This document shows positions 45,483 to 54,069 of a stretch of 64,000 bases of DNA, piece by piece. The stretch is from contig NZ_JAYMGZ010000001.1 in the NCBI RefSeq assembly GCF_037078405.1, positions 1,178,001-1,242,000 of the forward strand, in the 5' to 3' direction. Below the pieces are notes generated by a model. The model was not told the origin of the DNA, did not search any database, and worked only from the letters and a program-made list of their open reading frames with translations. Within the stretch, counting starts at the first letter, position 1. Each line of letters opens with the position of its first letter. Source of the stretch: Haloarcula sp. DT43. GTDB taxonomy: Archaea > Halobacteriota > Halobacteria > Halobacteriales > Haloarculaceae. A program made the translations under genes and the position numbers.

Positions 45483-47396
45483 CTACACTTCGTCCGGCAG
45501 CGCCGTCGAACTGCCCAGTTCCTCGTCGATTTCGGCCTCGGCCATCTTCTCGACCAGCGCGTCGATGACCGACTCGCGCCGGCCCTTGACGAACTTGATG
45601 GAGCCGACGACGAGGTGGCCGCCGCCGGAGACGCCGCCGCCGTCGACCTCCTCGGTGAGTTCGGTGACCATCCGCGGGATGTCGAGTCGGACGCCGTCGG
45701 AGCGCAGGACGGCGAAGTCCGGACCGTAGCCGATGGTGATGACGGGGTCGCCGGTCTCGGCGACCTTCCGGTCGTGGATTTCGCCGGTCGTCTTGCCGGG
45801 TGCGGGGTACGTGAAGCGGTGAGCGTGGTTCTCGACGTCGATGGTGTAGAGGTGCGCGCCGTTGTCGAGGCGCTCGTGCTCGACGTGGCTCATCGCGGCG
45901 TCGAGCTGGTCGGCCACGTCGCGCTCGGCGCGCTCGGCGAGGAAGTCGACGACCTCCGCGTGGCGCTCGCGGTCGTCGCAGTCGACGTTCAGCACGTCGG
46001 TGATGAGCTGTTCGCCGGAGCTGTACCGCAGCCAGTGGGTGGCGTAGTCGAGCGCCTCACCGATGTCGCGCAGGTCGGTCTCGTCGTACCCCTGTTCGCT
46101 CGCCAGGTCGATGTAATCCCGCATCGCCTCGGCCTCGGAGCGGTCCGAGAGGCCGGCGACGGCGGGGACGTGCGTGAGGTCCTCGGTGAGGTCGGGATCG
46201 ATCATCCGGGCGAGTTCGACACAGAGCATGCCCGTCGTGATGCGGTAGTCCTCGTCGTGGAGATAGGGGTTGACGTGTTGCTCGATGAGCGGCTCGACGG
46301 CCTCGGGGTCCGGGTGGTGGTGGTCGACGACGACGACAGGGATGTCGTAGTGCCGGAGGTTCCGGTAGGCCGGCGTGTCCTCCTCGGTCGAGCCGTTGTC
46401 GAGCATCAGCAGCATCGGGAGCTTCTGGCCGTGGCGGGTTCGGTCCTCCAGCGCGAAGTTGAGGTCCCGGGTCACGTCCTCCATCTCGTAGTAGGGGGCC
46501 TTGCTCGGCAAGCGCTTGAGGAGGTGCTGGGGCGCGCTGTCGTCCTCGTACTGGGAGGCGATAAAGGACTCCAGCGCGACCTGCAGGGGGACGCTCGCAC
46601 AGAGGCCGTCGCCGTCGGCGTGGTGGCGCATCCGAATCGGCCGGCCCGAGAGCACGGTCTTGCGGAGTTCGGTCGCCACTTCGCGGAGGTCGTCCCACAG
46701 CTTCTCGAAGGCGGGCCACTCGACGAGTGGCTCGATGTCGGCCGGCTGGGCGGCCTCGGCCAGCGCGGCGTCGAGGTCGCTCTCGACGTCGGCGGCGGCC
46801 TCACCGTCGAGGACAGTGAGCGACTCGGCCTCGACCTGCAGGCCGTCGTCGCGCTCCTCGGCGCGCCCGGAGACGCGGACGATGTCGTCGATTTCGACCT
46901 CGGGGTGGGCCCGGACGCCGGCCTCCTCGAAGGCGGCACAGGGGACGATACCAGTCTCGTCGCGGACCTGGAACACCGTCGGGCCGCCGGTCTGTTTTAT
47001 CTGGACGACCTGGCCCTCGATGACGACGGTCGAGCCGGTGGCGTCGGCGAGGTCGGCGACGGTGGTCGCGTCGCCGTGGACGACGCGCTCGTCCTCGTAG
47101 TCGGCGACCCGGACCTCCTCGAAGCTCAGGTCGCCGTCAGGGCGGATTTCGCCGAGTTCGACGATGAGGTCGTCGCCCACGTCGTACTGACCAAGGAGAT
47201 TAGAGTCGTGGACGAGTCCGGAGACAGCGTCGGAGAGGTCGACGAACACGCCGTATTCGACGGTCCCGTTGACGGTTGCGTGGTACAGTGCGCCTTCTTC
47301 GAGGTCGTCGGACGTACATTGGTCCGCGAGATCGTAGACGATGGTCCCGCCGTCGGGGACCGTCGCACCGTCACCGGTGCCAGTTGGCGAAGACAT
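45483..47396 (-). CDS. DHH-family RecJ-like exonuclease with S1 domain
   Basis: The 637-residue protein has an N-terminal S1-type RNA-binding domain (about 36-105), an OB-like region (about 120-190), then the DHH phosphoesterase domain with motif I HADGDGLCASVPLQ, motif II MLLMLDNGSTEED and DHH motif VVVVDHHHPDPEA, and a DHHA1-type C terminus with GGHLVVG. All metal-binding aspartates and histidines look present, in contrast to the degenerate RecJ-like gene at 56641. It is divergent from the JAMM gene, 94 bases away. Confidence 0.88.
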   Translation of the reverse strand: MSSPTGTGDGATVPDGGTIVYDLADQCTSDDLEEGALYHATVNGTVEYGVFVDLSDAVSGLVHDSNLLGQYDVGDDLIVELGEIRPDGDLSFEEVRVADYEDERVVHGDATTVADLADATGSTVVIEGQVVQIKQTGGPTVFQVRDETGIVPCAAFEEAGVRAHPEVEIDDIVRVSGRAEERDDGLQVEAESLTVLDGEAAADVESDLDAALAEAAQPADIEPLVEWPAFEKLWDDLREVATELRKTVLSGRPIRMRHHADGDGLCASVPLQVALESFIASQYEDDSAPQHLLKRLPSKAPYYEMEDVTRDLNFALEDRTRHGQKLPMLLMLDNGSTEEDTPAYRNLRHYDIPVVVVDHHHPDPEAVEPLIEQHVNPYLHDEDYRITTGMLCVELARMIDPDLTEDLTHVPAVAGLSDRSEAEAMRDYIDLASEQGYDETDLRDIGEALDYATHWLRYSSGEQLITDVLNVDCDDRERHAEVVDFLAERAERDVADQLDAAMSHVEHERLDNGAHLYTIDVENHAHRFTYPAPGKTTGEIHDRKVAETGDPVITIGYGPDFAVLRSDGVRLDIPRMVTELTEEVDGGGVSGGGHLVVGSIKFVKGRRESVIDALVEKMAEAEIDEELGSSTALPDEV

Positions 47397-47490
47397 TTGT
47401 CAGTTCTTCGGTGCTCCCCCGTTTGTACTCTTCGGAATCCACGGACGGACGAACACAACGCGTAAAAAGCGCCCGACCCGACTGCCTGGT

Positions 47491-47988
47491 ATGGGGTTGT
47501 TCCGAACGAGCGGGATACTCGGGGTCGCGGAGTCCGCCCTCGAGTTCGCGCTCGCAGCCTCCGAGGAGGCCCATCCCAACGAGTACATGGGCTTCCTCCG
47601 GGGCGATGACGCCAGCAAGCTCGGGCTCGACGAGGACGGGACGGTTCTGACCGACGTACTGGTCATCCCGGGGACGGAGTCGAACCCGGTCAGCGCGACC
47701 GTCAAGACGAGCATGGTACCAAACGACATGCGAGCGGCGGGGTCGATTCACTCCCACCCGAACGGCGTCCTCCAGCCCAGCGACGCCGACCTCGCCACGT
47801 TCGGCCGCGGCGACGTCCACATCATCGTCGGCTACCCGTACGGCCGCGACGACTGGCAGGCCTTCGACAGCGACGGGACCGAGGTCGACCTCCCGGTGCT
47901 GGACGTCGAGCCGCCCGAGGAGTCCTTCTTCGATTTCGACCAGGCCGACATCGACGCCGAACTGCGCGAGGAGGAGTTCGACCAGTGA
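47491..47988 (+). CDS. JAMM/MPN+ metalloprotease (desampylase-like)
   Basis: The 165-residue protein has the JAMM zinc motif with Glu in [12 protein letters not shown] and HSHPNG...[10 protein letters not shown] (HxHx7Sx2D pattern). Archaeal members such as HvJAMM1 remove the ubiquitin-like SAMP proteins from targets. Whether this is the same enzyme or the less studied paralogue cannot be decided here. Its last bases overlap the GTG start of the next gene, so the two are coupled. Confidence 0.87.
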   Translation: MGLFRTSGILGVAESALEFALAASEEAHPNEYMGFLRGDDASKLGLDEDGTVLTDVLVIPGTESNPVSATVKTSMVPNDMRAAGSIHSHPNGVLQPSDADLATFGRGDVHIIVGYPYGRDDWQAFDSDGTEVDLPVLDVEPPEESFFDFDQADIDAELREEEFDQ

Positions 47989-48413
47989 CCCGCGTCGTCG
48001 CTCAGGGCACGTTCGACATCCTGCATCCGGGCCACGTCCACTACCTGCAGGACGCCGCCGACATGGGCGACGAGCTACACGTCATCGTCGCCCGCTCGGT
48101 CAACGTTACGCACAAGGAGCCGCCGGTCGTCCCGGACGAGCAGCGCCGGGAGATGGTCGGCGCGCTCAAGCCGGTCGACGAGGCCCACCTCGGCCACGCC
48201 GAGGACATCTTCGTGCCCATCGAACGTATCGAACCCGACGTCATCGCGCTGGGCTACGACCAGCACCACGACGACGAGCAACTGCAGGCGGCGCTGTCGG
48301 CGCGCGGCATCGACTGCGAGATACGCCGGGCCAGCCCGCTGGAATCCGAGGCGGCCGAGCGACTCCTGTCGACGGGACGGATCATCGACAGGGTGCTCGA
48401 AGAGCGAGACTGA
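47985..48413 (+). CDS. ribL: Archaeal FAD synthetase (FMN adenylyltransferase)
   Basis: RibL adenylates FMN to FAD. The 142-residue nucleotidyltransferase has the [14 protein letters not shown] motif, the middle segment [12 protein letters not shown] and [17 protein letters not shown]. The GTG start overlaps the stop of the JAMM gene (GTGA). The stop codon lies at the edge of the 8-bp target duplication of the mobile element that follows; only the second half of the stop is in the duplication, and the coding sequence is intact. Confidence 0.93.
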   Translation: MTRVVAQGTFDILHPGHVHYLQDAADMGDELHVIVARSVNVTHKEPPVVPDEQRREMVGALKPVDEAHLGHAEDIFVPIERIEPDVIALGYDQHHDDEQLQAALSARGIDCEIRRASPLESEAAERLLSTGRIIDRVLEERD

Positions 48414-48419
48414 ATAGCT
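48412..48419. repeat. Left 8-bp target-site duplication
   Basis: GAATAGCT directly precedes the left inverted repeat and is repeated exactly at 49812-49819 after the right inverted repeat. An 8-bp duplication fits the ISH1 group of the IS5 family. Confidence 0.85.
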
Positions 48420-48436
48420 GGCTCTGTTGAAATCCT
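48420..48436 (+). repeat. Left terminal inverted repeat
   Basis: GGCTCTGTTGAAATCCT pairs with the right end of the element (49795-49811) with one mismatch. Confidence 0.85.
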
Positions 48437-48471
48437 CAGAGGGTTACAGGTTCGCCCGGTAGTTTGACCGA

Positions 48472-48865
48472 ATGCAGGCCTTCCCGAAGTCGCGGTTACT
48501 CCGTTTGTTGAGCAGGCGTCTCACTTTTCTCGAAGAGCTGTCACTCGGGACTCCTCAAAGTTCTCGAAACACCGGGACACACTCCACCAACACATCGTCT
48601 TGCTGTGTCTCCAGGGTCGGAAGAATCGACGTACCGAACGCTTCTCGGCGAATTCATCGAGATGTCCCGGATTCGGAGTGCCATCGATCTTGAGGAACTG
48701 CCGTCGCCCTCGATGCGGTGTAAAGCGTTCAATCGACTCAAGATGGCTGTTTGACGGGTTCTTCTCAACCACTCGGTCACACTTCTCCCGACTAGCGGTG
48801 TCGTCGGTATCGACGCCTCCGGGTTCGACCGGAGTCACGCCTCGAAGCACTCACTACGCAGTAAA
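48472..48865 (+). pseudogene. Degenerate IS5-family transposase, 3'-truncated
   Basis: The start MQAFPKSRLLRLLSRR at 48472 reads to LEELSLGTPQ. It then continues in a second frame as SKFSKHRDTLHQHIVLLCLQ and in a third as TYRTLLGEFIEMSRIRSAID followed by LEELPSPS. An in-frame TGA comes after NRLKMAV, and the relic goes on to TLLPTSGVVGIDASGFDRSH, the motif around the first catalytic Asp of haloarchaeal IS5-type transposases, where similarity ends. Two frameshifts, one stop and loss of the C-terminal catalytic part make it inactive. Assignment is from remembered family patterns. Confidence 0.82.
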
Positions 48866-48892
48866 TCGGCTATCTCTGCCTCTGGCACACCG

Positions 48893-49717
48893 TCACACGA
48901 TTTCAAGTCCGTTTGCTAGCGCGAGGCTGGCGATGGCGGCAAATCCGCCTGCTGCCAGTCCATACTTCAACATCTGGTAGCGAAGACTGCGGCTGAGTTC
49001 ATCGAATCCTTGGTCGGAAAGCACCAGCGGTTCTTTGTCACTTCCCTGGAGCACGGGAGTACCTTGATCGACGGAGACTTCTCCGCAGACTGCCAGCATC
49101 TCGCCGTCGACAATAGCTCTCGCCTCAAAATACTCGTCGTCGGGGATTTCTTCGGGTTCATCTGCATCGAAGATGGACTCCATAATGGGACCGGGATTGA
49201 CAGTCCAGTGTTCCTCCAGCTGGATGAACGGCGATCTCCAACTACGTCTCGACAGCCAGGTCGATACCGTCCAATCAGGAGACACTGTTGTAATGTTGGT
49301 GCTGTCGTGGGCCTCGGCCAACCAGTCTGTGTCGATCTGAATCTCGCGGCGACCGTCGTCTACGGTAAACGCCCCGGACTCAATCCCGGATGCATACGTG
49401 ATCATATTCATCTCCGCTCCGGGCTTTTCGGCATCAAGGTTGTAGTTATGAGACTCGGTGTCCTTGAGCCGCCACACGTACGCACCAACGGGCTCCTCCT
49501 CATCGGTCGACAGAGAGTGGCTTAGTGGCGGGGAATCCCTCACATTCACCGTCCCCTCTACGGCGATTTTCTCACCCTCGACGAGCGTTAACGGACGACC
49601 GTTCTCGGTTGGTGACACTGTTCGGTAGAGCCGTCCGGCAGTAATTGCTCGGTGACCGAACCACAGCGCGGAAGCAAGTAGAACTACCCCAATGAGAGTC
49701 CGTACCGCGTCGACCAT
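48893..49717 (-). CDS. Cargo gene: membrane protein with GIDE-like domain
   Basis: The 274-residue product has a transmembrane helix at the N terminus (TLIGVVLLASALWFG), a soluble middle domain (PLTLVEGEKIAVEGTVNV, VGAYVWRLKD, GAFTVDDGRREIQID) and a second hydrophobic helix at the C terminus. The middle resembles the GIDE domain of mitochondrial MUL1-type ubiquitin ligases as found, without a RING, in many haloarchaeal proteins. The start at 49717 (MVDAVRTLIG) fits a minus-strand TATA CTATAAGT 28 bases upstream; the ORF from 49753 adds 12 residues. It lies wholly inside the mobile element. Confidence 0.6.
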   Translation of the reverse strand: MVDAVRTLIGVVLLASALWFGHRAITAGRLYRTVSPTENGRPLTLVEGEKIAVEGTVNVRDSPPLSHSLSTDEEEPVGAYVWRLKDTESHNYNLDAEKPGAEMNMITYASGIESGAFTVDDGRREIQIDTDWLAEAHDSTNITTVSPDWTVSTWLSRRSWRSPFIQLEEHWTVNPGPIMESIFDADEPEEIPDDEYFEARAIVDGEMLAVCGEVSVDQGTPVLQGSDKEPLVLSDQGFDELSRSLRYQMLKYGLAAGGFAAIASLALANGLEIV

Positions 49718-49794
49718 ATTCGTCTGAACCGTTTGAATGTACTTATAGCACACCTACCGAACGGCTATTCCAGCGAGAGAACTGTTAGAACGAT

Positions 49795-49811
49795 AGGCTT
49801 TCAACAGAGCC
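49795..49811 (-). repeat. Right terminal inverted repeat
   Basis: The sequence AGGCTTTCAACAGAGCC is the reverse complement of the left repeat with a single mismatch. Confidence 0.85.
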
Positions 49812-49819
49812 GAATAGCT
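49812..49819. repeat. Right 8-bp target-site duplication
   Basis: GAATAGCT follows the right inverted repeat and equals the left flank at 48412-48419, marking one insertion event. Confidence 0.85.
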
Positions 49820-49825
49820 GGCTCC

Positions 49826-50281
49826 TCAGCCCGACGCGTCTGTCGAGGTGCCCGCGCTCTCGACGGTGATGATCGCCTCCGAGACGGCGCGCTCGTCCGT
49901 GGTCTCCGACCCCGCCTCGACCGGGAGCGCGTACTCACCGGGGGGTGCCGCCGAGGGGACGGCGACCGATAACTGGCCGCTCACCGACTCGACCGCCGGG
50001 TCCCAGACCAGTTGTGGCGGATACGACTCTCTAATGGCGGTCGGCTGTGGCTCGAAGCTTTCGTGGGTGATCTGCCAGCTCTCGGGCACGTCGCCGAGAC
50101 GCCAGGTGAGAACGCCGACGAGGGTGGCTTGGACGTCGACCGTCGCCGTCTCGCCCGGAGCGACGGTCGCGCCCGACGTGTCGACGGAGAGCGAGCCGCC
50201 GGAACCGCCGCCGGGCGACCGACAGCCGGCGACCAGCGCGGTTCCGGCGGTGAACGCGAGCAGGGCTCTTCGAGTTGGCAT
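49826..50281 (-). CDS. Predicted lipoprotein of unknown function
   Basis: The 151-residue product has a signal peptide with lipobox (ALVAGC) preceded by two arginines (TRRALLAFTAG), which suggests a Tat-exported lipoprotein, the usual haloarchaeal form. The mature part is beta-rich with an immunoglobulin-like pattern (ATVAPGETATVDVQATLVG, PPGEYALPVEAG). Substrate or partner unknown. Its 3' end faces the mobile element, 7 bases after the right target duplication. Confidence 0.75.
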   Translation of the reverse strand: MPTRRALLAFTAGTALVAGCRSPGGGSGGSLSVDTSGATVAPGETATVDVQATLVGVLTWRLGDVPESWQITHESFEPQPTAIRESYPPQLVWDPAVESVSGQLSVAVPSAAPPGEYALPVEAGSETTDERAVSEAIITVESAGTSTDASG

Positions 50282-50329
50282 ACTGACGTTTTCTGCCGAG
50301 CGGTGAAAACAGTTCGTCAGACGGCCGGC

Positions 50330-51535
50330 CTAGAGCAGATCTTCCGCTGCGAGGCGGTCGACGGCCTCTTCGAGGCGATCCTTGCTGTTCGCGTAGGAGA
50401 AGCGGGCGTAGCCCGGCGTCCCGAACGCGCTGCCGGGGACAGTGGCGACCTGGGCCTCGGAGATGGCCGCGTCGCACCACTCGGTGTCGTCGCCGTCGGG
50501 GGCGACTTCCGGCATCATGTAGAACGCGCCCTGCGGTTCGGGGACGCGGACGCCGCGGTCTTCCAGCAGGTCGATGAGGAACTCGCGGCGCTCGGCGAAG
50601 GCCTGTCGCATCTCCTCGACGGCGTCGTCGGTGTTCGTGAGCGCCTCGACGCCGGCGTGCTGGACGAAGTTCACGGCACAGGAGACGGAGTGGGAGTGGA
50701 TCTTGCCGGCCTGAGAGACCAGTTCCTCGGGCCCGGCGAAGTAGCCGAGCCGCCAGCCGGTCATCGCGTAGGCCTTCGAGAAGCCGTTGAGCGTGACCGT
50801 CCGGTCTGCCATGCCGTCGAGCGTGCCCAGCGAGATTGCCTCCGCGCCGTCGTAGGTGATCTCCTTGTAGATCTCGTCGGAGATGACCGTGATATCGTGC
50901 TCGACGGCGAGGTCACGGACGCCCTCCATCGCCTCCCGGGAGTACACCGCACCGTGGGGGTTGCCCGGCGAGTTGACGACGAGGAGCGCGGTGTCGTCGG
51001 AGACGGCTGCGGCGAGGTCGTCGAGCGCGCCCTCGAGCTGGAAGTCGTGGGCGGCGGTGTCGACGCGTGTCAGCGTGCCGCCGGCGAGCTTCGCCATCGC
51101 CTCGTAGGACACCCACGCGGGGTCCAGCAGGGCGACCTCGTCGCCAGTGCGGGACTCCGTCCCGCTTGATGACGGGTGTGACCCGTCATCGCCGTCGATG
51201 ACGGTCTGGAAGATCTCGTACAGCGCCTGCTTGCCGCCGGGCGTGACGATGAGGTTCTCCGGGCCATACTGGGTGAGGCCGTCGTCGTGGAGCTTCTCGG
51301 CGATGGCCTCCTTGAGTTCGGGGATGCCGTTCGAGGACGTGTAGCCGGTGTGGCCGGCGTCGAGTGCGTCCTTGGCGGCCTGTTTGATGTTTTCGGGCGT
51401 ATCGAAGTCGGGTTCGCCGACGCTCAGGTCGACGACGTCCTTGCCCTCGGCCTCCAGTTCTGCGGCCTTGTTGCTGATTGCGAGGGTCGCGCTCGGTTCT
51501 ACACGTTCGACGCGGGATGCGAAGTCCATAGTCAT
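50330..51535 (-). CDS. aspB: Class-I PLP aminotransferase (aspartate-type) with in-frame insertion
   Basis: The 401-residue fold-type-I enzyme has YTSSNGIPELKEAIAEKL, LLDPAWVSYEAMAKLAGG, NSPGNPHGAVYS, EIYKEITYDG and the PLP-lysine motif TLNGFSKAYAMTGWRLGY. Aspartate, or possibly an aromatic or branched-chain amino acid, is the expected donor. Between VTPGGKQALYEIFQTVI and ALLDPAW there are about 16 extra residues (GSHPSSSGTESRTG core) encoded by a 48-bp double-hairpin insertion; the frame is kept. The start overlaps ribH by 4 bases. Confidence 0.9.
   Translation of the reverse strand: MTMDFASRVERVEPSATLAISNKAAELEAEGKDVVDLSVGEPDFDTPENIKQAAKDALDAGHTGYTSSNGIPELKEAIAEKLHDDGLTQYGPENLIVTPGGKQALYEIFQTVIDGDDGSHPSSSGTESRTGDEVALLDPAWVSYEAMAKLAGGTLTRVDTAAHDFQLEGALDDLAAAVSDDTALLVVNSPGNPHGAVYSREAMEGVRDLAVEHDITVISDEIYKEITYDGAEAISLGTLDGMADRTVTLNGFSKAYAMTGWRLGYFAGPEELVSQAGKIHSHSVSCAVNFVQHAGVEALTNTDDAVEEMRQAFAERREFLIDLLEDRGVRVPEPQGAFYMMPEVAPDGDDTEWCDAAISEAQVATVPGSAFGTPGYARFSYANSKDRLEEAVDRLAAEDLL
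51141..51193. repeat. In-frame palindromic mini-insertion in aspB
   Basis: The plus strand holds two perfect hairpins side by side: GCGGGAC-TCC-GTCCCGC (51149-51165) and GATGACGGGT-GTG-ACCCGTCATC (51168-51190), two bases apart. The unit is flanked by 5-bp direct repeats TCGCC at 51141-51145 and 51189-51193, exactly 48 bases apart. Removal of 48 bases would leave the usual aminotransferase loop (VIDGDEVALLD). Confidence 0.7.
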
Positions 51536-51945
51536 TGTTCGAGTTCGGTGGCGAGTTCGATTGCGCTCCGGACGGCCGAGGCCCCCTTGTCGGTTCGGGC
51601 CTCGGCCTCGTCCTGGCTCATGCCCGGGCCGATGATACCCAGCGTGACGGGGGTGTCGCGGTCGAGTGACACGTCCGTCAGGCCCTGTGCGGCGGCGTTG
51701 CCGATGACCTGGTCGTGGTCGGTGTCGCCGCTGATAATCGCCCCGAGCACGGCGACGGCGTCGATATCTGACCGACGCGCGAGCCGGTCGGCTGCCAGCG
51801 GCGTGTCGTAGGACCCGGGGACGGCGAGCGAAGCGACGATTTCGGCGTCGCCGTCGGCGGCCGCCTCGCGTGCCCCGTGCTCCATCGCCTCGATAACTGC
51901 CCCGTGTTTGTCGTACTGGGCGACGACCAGCCCGAGCTGCACCAT
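51532..51945 (-). CDS. ribH: 6,7-dimethyl-8-ribityllumazine synthase
   Basis: RibH makes the riboflavin precursor from butanone phosphate and a ribitylamino-uracil. The 137-residue product has VQLGLVVAQYDKHG, the VPGSYDTPLAADRLA loop, AVAVLGAIISGDTDHDQV and TPVTLGIIGPGMSQDEAEAR (in parts). It lies 3 kb from ribL, so two flavin genes are near each other though not in one operon; the mobile element and aspB lie between them. Confidence 0.93.
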   Translation of the reverse strand: MVQLGLVVAQYDKHGAVIEAMEHGAREAAADGDAEIVASLAVPGSYDTPLAADRLARRSDIDAVAVLGAIISGDTDHDQVIGNAAAQGLTDVSLDRDTPVTLGIIGPGMSQDEAEARTDKGASAVRSAIELATELEQ

Positions 51946-52031
51946 ACCTGACTCCCGGGGAGGGCCGAATAAAGTACTACCGTTCCGCGCCTGTGGCCGG
52001 TCGCTGTGCCGAACGGCTGGGGTAACATCCT

Positions 52032-52039
52032 GTTATAGA
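52032..52039 (+). promoter_or_regulatory. TATA box of the Agl23-type gene
   Basis: GTTATAGA lies about 45 bases before ATG 52080 and about 21 before ATG 52056, which favours the downstream start with a short leader. Confidence 0.45.
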
Positions 52040-52079
52040 AACCAGAAGGATTCTAATGCCCCATGTGCTTGAGCCAGGT

Positions 52080-54044
52080 ATGGCTGTGCCGTCCGTCCTC
52101 CACGATTTCCGGGACCGGTGGCGGTCCTGGTTCGCGGACGACCCCCGAGCCACCGTGAAGCTCGTCGTCGCCGTGACGCTTCTCGGTCTCGTCCTCAGAG
52201 TCGCGGCACTCGGGAGCCGCGTCGCCCACTTCGACGAGGGTCGGGTCGCCTACTGGGCGCTCCACCTCCGCGATTCTGGCTCGTTCGCGTACCGCTACAT
52301 CATCCACGGCCCGTTCATCCAGCACGTCGACAGCTGGATGTTCGCTGTCGCCGCCCCCACCGACTTCACGATGCGGCTCCCCGTCGCAATCATCGGCGGC
52401 CTGCTTCCGCTGACGGCGTTGCTCTTCCGCGAGCACCTTCGGGACGACGAGACGGTGCTCACGGCCGCTTTCCTCGCGCTCAACCCCGTCCTCCTGTACT
52501 ACTCGCGGTTCATGCGTAGCGACGTGCTCGTCGCGGCGTTCATGTTCACCGCCTTCGGCCTGCTGGTCCGGTTCGTCGACACCCGCAGGGCGCGCTATCT
52601 CTACGGCGTCGGTGCGTTCATGGCGCTTGGCTTCGCCTCGAAGGAGAACGCCATCGTCTACGTGCTGACGTGGCTGGGCGCGACCGGCCTCCTGCTGGCG
52701 AAGGTGCTCGTCCTCCCCAACGGCTACCGCGACACCGCGGCCTTCCTCCGGACCGTCCCGAGCGCCGGCGGGATCTGGGGACGGCTGTCGGGACGCGCCC
52801 GGGCCAGCGTTGGGCGCGTCGTCGACACGGTTCGCTCGTTCCGCGAGCGCCACGACAGCGCCGGTACCGTCCTCGCGGCGTACGCGGGCCACGTCGTCCT
52901 CGCCGCGCTGGTGTTCGCGCTCGTCTCGCTGTTCTTCTACGCCCCCCGCGGGGCCGGCGTCGCGGGCATCGAGTACCCGCCAGCACCGGCGGCCAGCGGC
53001 GACGTGAACTTCTGGTCGGGCGTGACGAACCCTTCGCTGTTCCCCGACCTCGTCGGGGCCACCTGGGAGCGGGTCGTCGACCAGTACACCGAGTGGTTCT
53101 CGCCGGCCTCCGAGAAGGCCACGACGACGGAAACCGGCCTCGTCAACTCCCTGGAGACGTTCTACGAGAGCGTCGACGGTCACTACGAGATACTGCTGAA
53201 GGCGCTGGGCTACACCGCTGCCCCGCTGCTTCTGTTCTCGGCGTTCGGGTACGCGCTCGACCGCCTCGGCACCGTCGAGCCGCGCCACCTCGTCCCGTTC
53301 GTGGCCTACGGCGGCTACGTCTCGATTCTGGGCTACCCCATCGGCACCGACATCGGCGCACCGTGGCTCGCCGTCCACGTCGTCGTCCCGCTGTCGATTC
53401 CGGCCGCCGTGGGCCTGGCCGCGGTCGTTCGCTGGGGGAGCGAGTCGCTGTCGGCCGACGACGTGACCGGTGCCGCCATCGCCGCCGCCGTCGTCTTGCT
53501 CGTCACAGCGCTGGTCGTCAACACCGCCGCCACGCGGGTGTACACGAACGAACATCTGGACGGCAATCCGCTGGTCCAGTACGCCCAGCCCCAGGAGTCG
53601 CTCCGGGCGGACCTGGCGGCGATGGACCGCATCGCGACCGCCAACGAGAACGGCACGGACGTGGTGATGTACCACGGGGAGCGCGGCGACGCCTACGACG
53701 GCGACGACGCCTACGTCAAGGAGGACCGCAGCGAGTGGAACGACTCGTGGTGGAACACCAGACCGACCTGCCTGCAGTGGTACAACTCGCTGCCGCTGCC
53801 GTGGTACTACGCGGCTGGCGACGTGAACGTCACGTGCGAGAACCGCCCCGACGCCCTCGCCGGGCAGGCCCAGGACGGAGCGCCGCCGATAATTCTCACC
53901 CAGCAGATAGACAGCACGGTCCCCATCGAGCGGCTCGAAGCCGCCGGCTACGAGCCCCGAACCCACCGGATGCGGACGAAGTACAGCTCGAACGACATGA
54001 CCGTGTGGGTCCACGAGTCGTACGGCCGGGAAACCAACGCTTAA
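52080..54044 (+). CDS. Agl23-type (TIGR03663) multi-pass membrane protein
   Basis: The 654-residue protein has about 11-12 transmembrane helices and a C-terminal extracellular domain. An early loop HFDEGRVAYWALHL is like the Asp/Glu loop of GT-C glycosyltransferases, and the family is annotated as flippase activity-associated protein Agl23. A role in surface-glycan or lipid-linked sugar handling is likely but not certain. The start at 52080 (MAVPSVLHDFRD) fits the TATA spacing; the ATG at 52056 would add eight residues. No glycosylation genes are beside it. Confidence 0.8.
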   Translation: MAVPSVLHDFRDRWRSWFADDPRATVKLVVAVTLLGLVLRVAALGSRVAHFDEGRVAYWALHLRDSGSFAYRYIIHGPFIQHVDSWMFAVAAPTDFTMRLPVAIIGGLLPLTALLFREHLRDDETVLTAAFLALNPVLLYYSRFMRSDVLVAAFMFTAFGLLVRFVDTRRARYLYGVGAFMALGFASKENAIVYVLTWLGATGLLLAKVLVLPNGYRDTAAFLRTVPSAGGIWGRLSGRARASVGRVVDTVRSFRERHDSAGTVLAAYAGHVVLAALVFALVSLFFYAPRGAGVAGIEYPPAPAASGDVNFWSGVTNPSLFPDLVGATWERVVDQYTEWFSPASEKATTTETGLVNSLETFYESVDGHYEILLKALGYTAAPLLLFSAFGYALDRLGTVEPRHLVPFVAYGGYVSILGYPIGTDIGAPWLAVHVVVPLSIPAAVGLAAVVRWGSESLSADDVTGAAIAAAVVLLVTALVVNTAATRVYTNEHLDGNPLVQYAQPQESLRADLAAMDRIATANENGTDVVMYHGERGDAYDGDDAYVKEDRSEWNDSWWNTRPTCLQWYNSLPLPWYYAAGDVNVTCENRPDALAGQAQDGAPPIILTQQIDSTVPIERLEAAGYEPRTHRMRTKYSSNDMTVWVHESYGRETNA

Positions 54045-54069
54045 CCCCGCTGCTGTGAAAACGCGCGGT

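Larger units (their letters stand above)
48420..49811. mobile_element. 1392-bp IS5/ISH1-type element with decayed transposase and a cargo gene
   Basis: The element is bounded by 17-bp terminal inverted repeats, GGCTCTGTTGAAATCCT on the left (48420-48436) and the reverse complement on the right (49795-49811) with one mismatch, and flanked by the 8-bp GAATAGCT duplication. The left third holds a transposase relic; the rest holds one complete gene on the minus strand. The base composition is visibly less G/C-rich than the surroundings. Since the relic cannot supply its own transposase, movement would need one in trans. Confidence 0.83.

Noticed and set aside
49818-49830. Right end of the mobile element extended to the GGCTCC after the duplication
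   Set aside because: GGCTCC after the duplication only resembles the inverted repeat by chance; the repeat pair and exact duplication fix the ends at 48420 and 49811.
51149-51190. The paired hairpins as transcription terminators
   Set aside because: They lie in the middle of aspB with the frame kept and have no T-rich tail.
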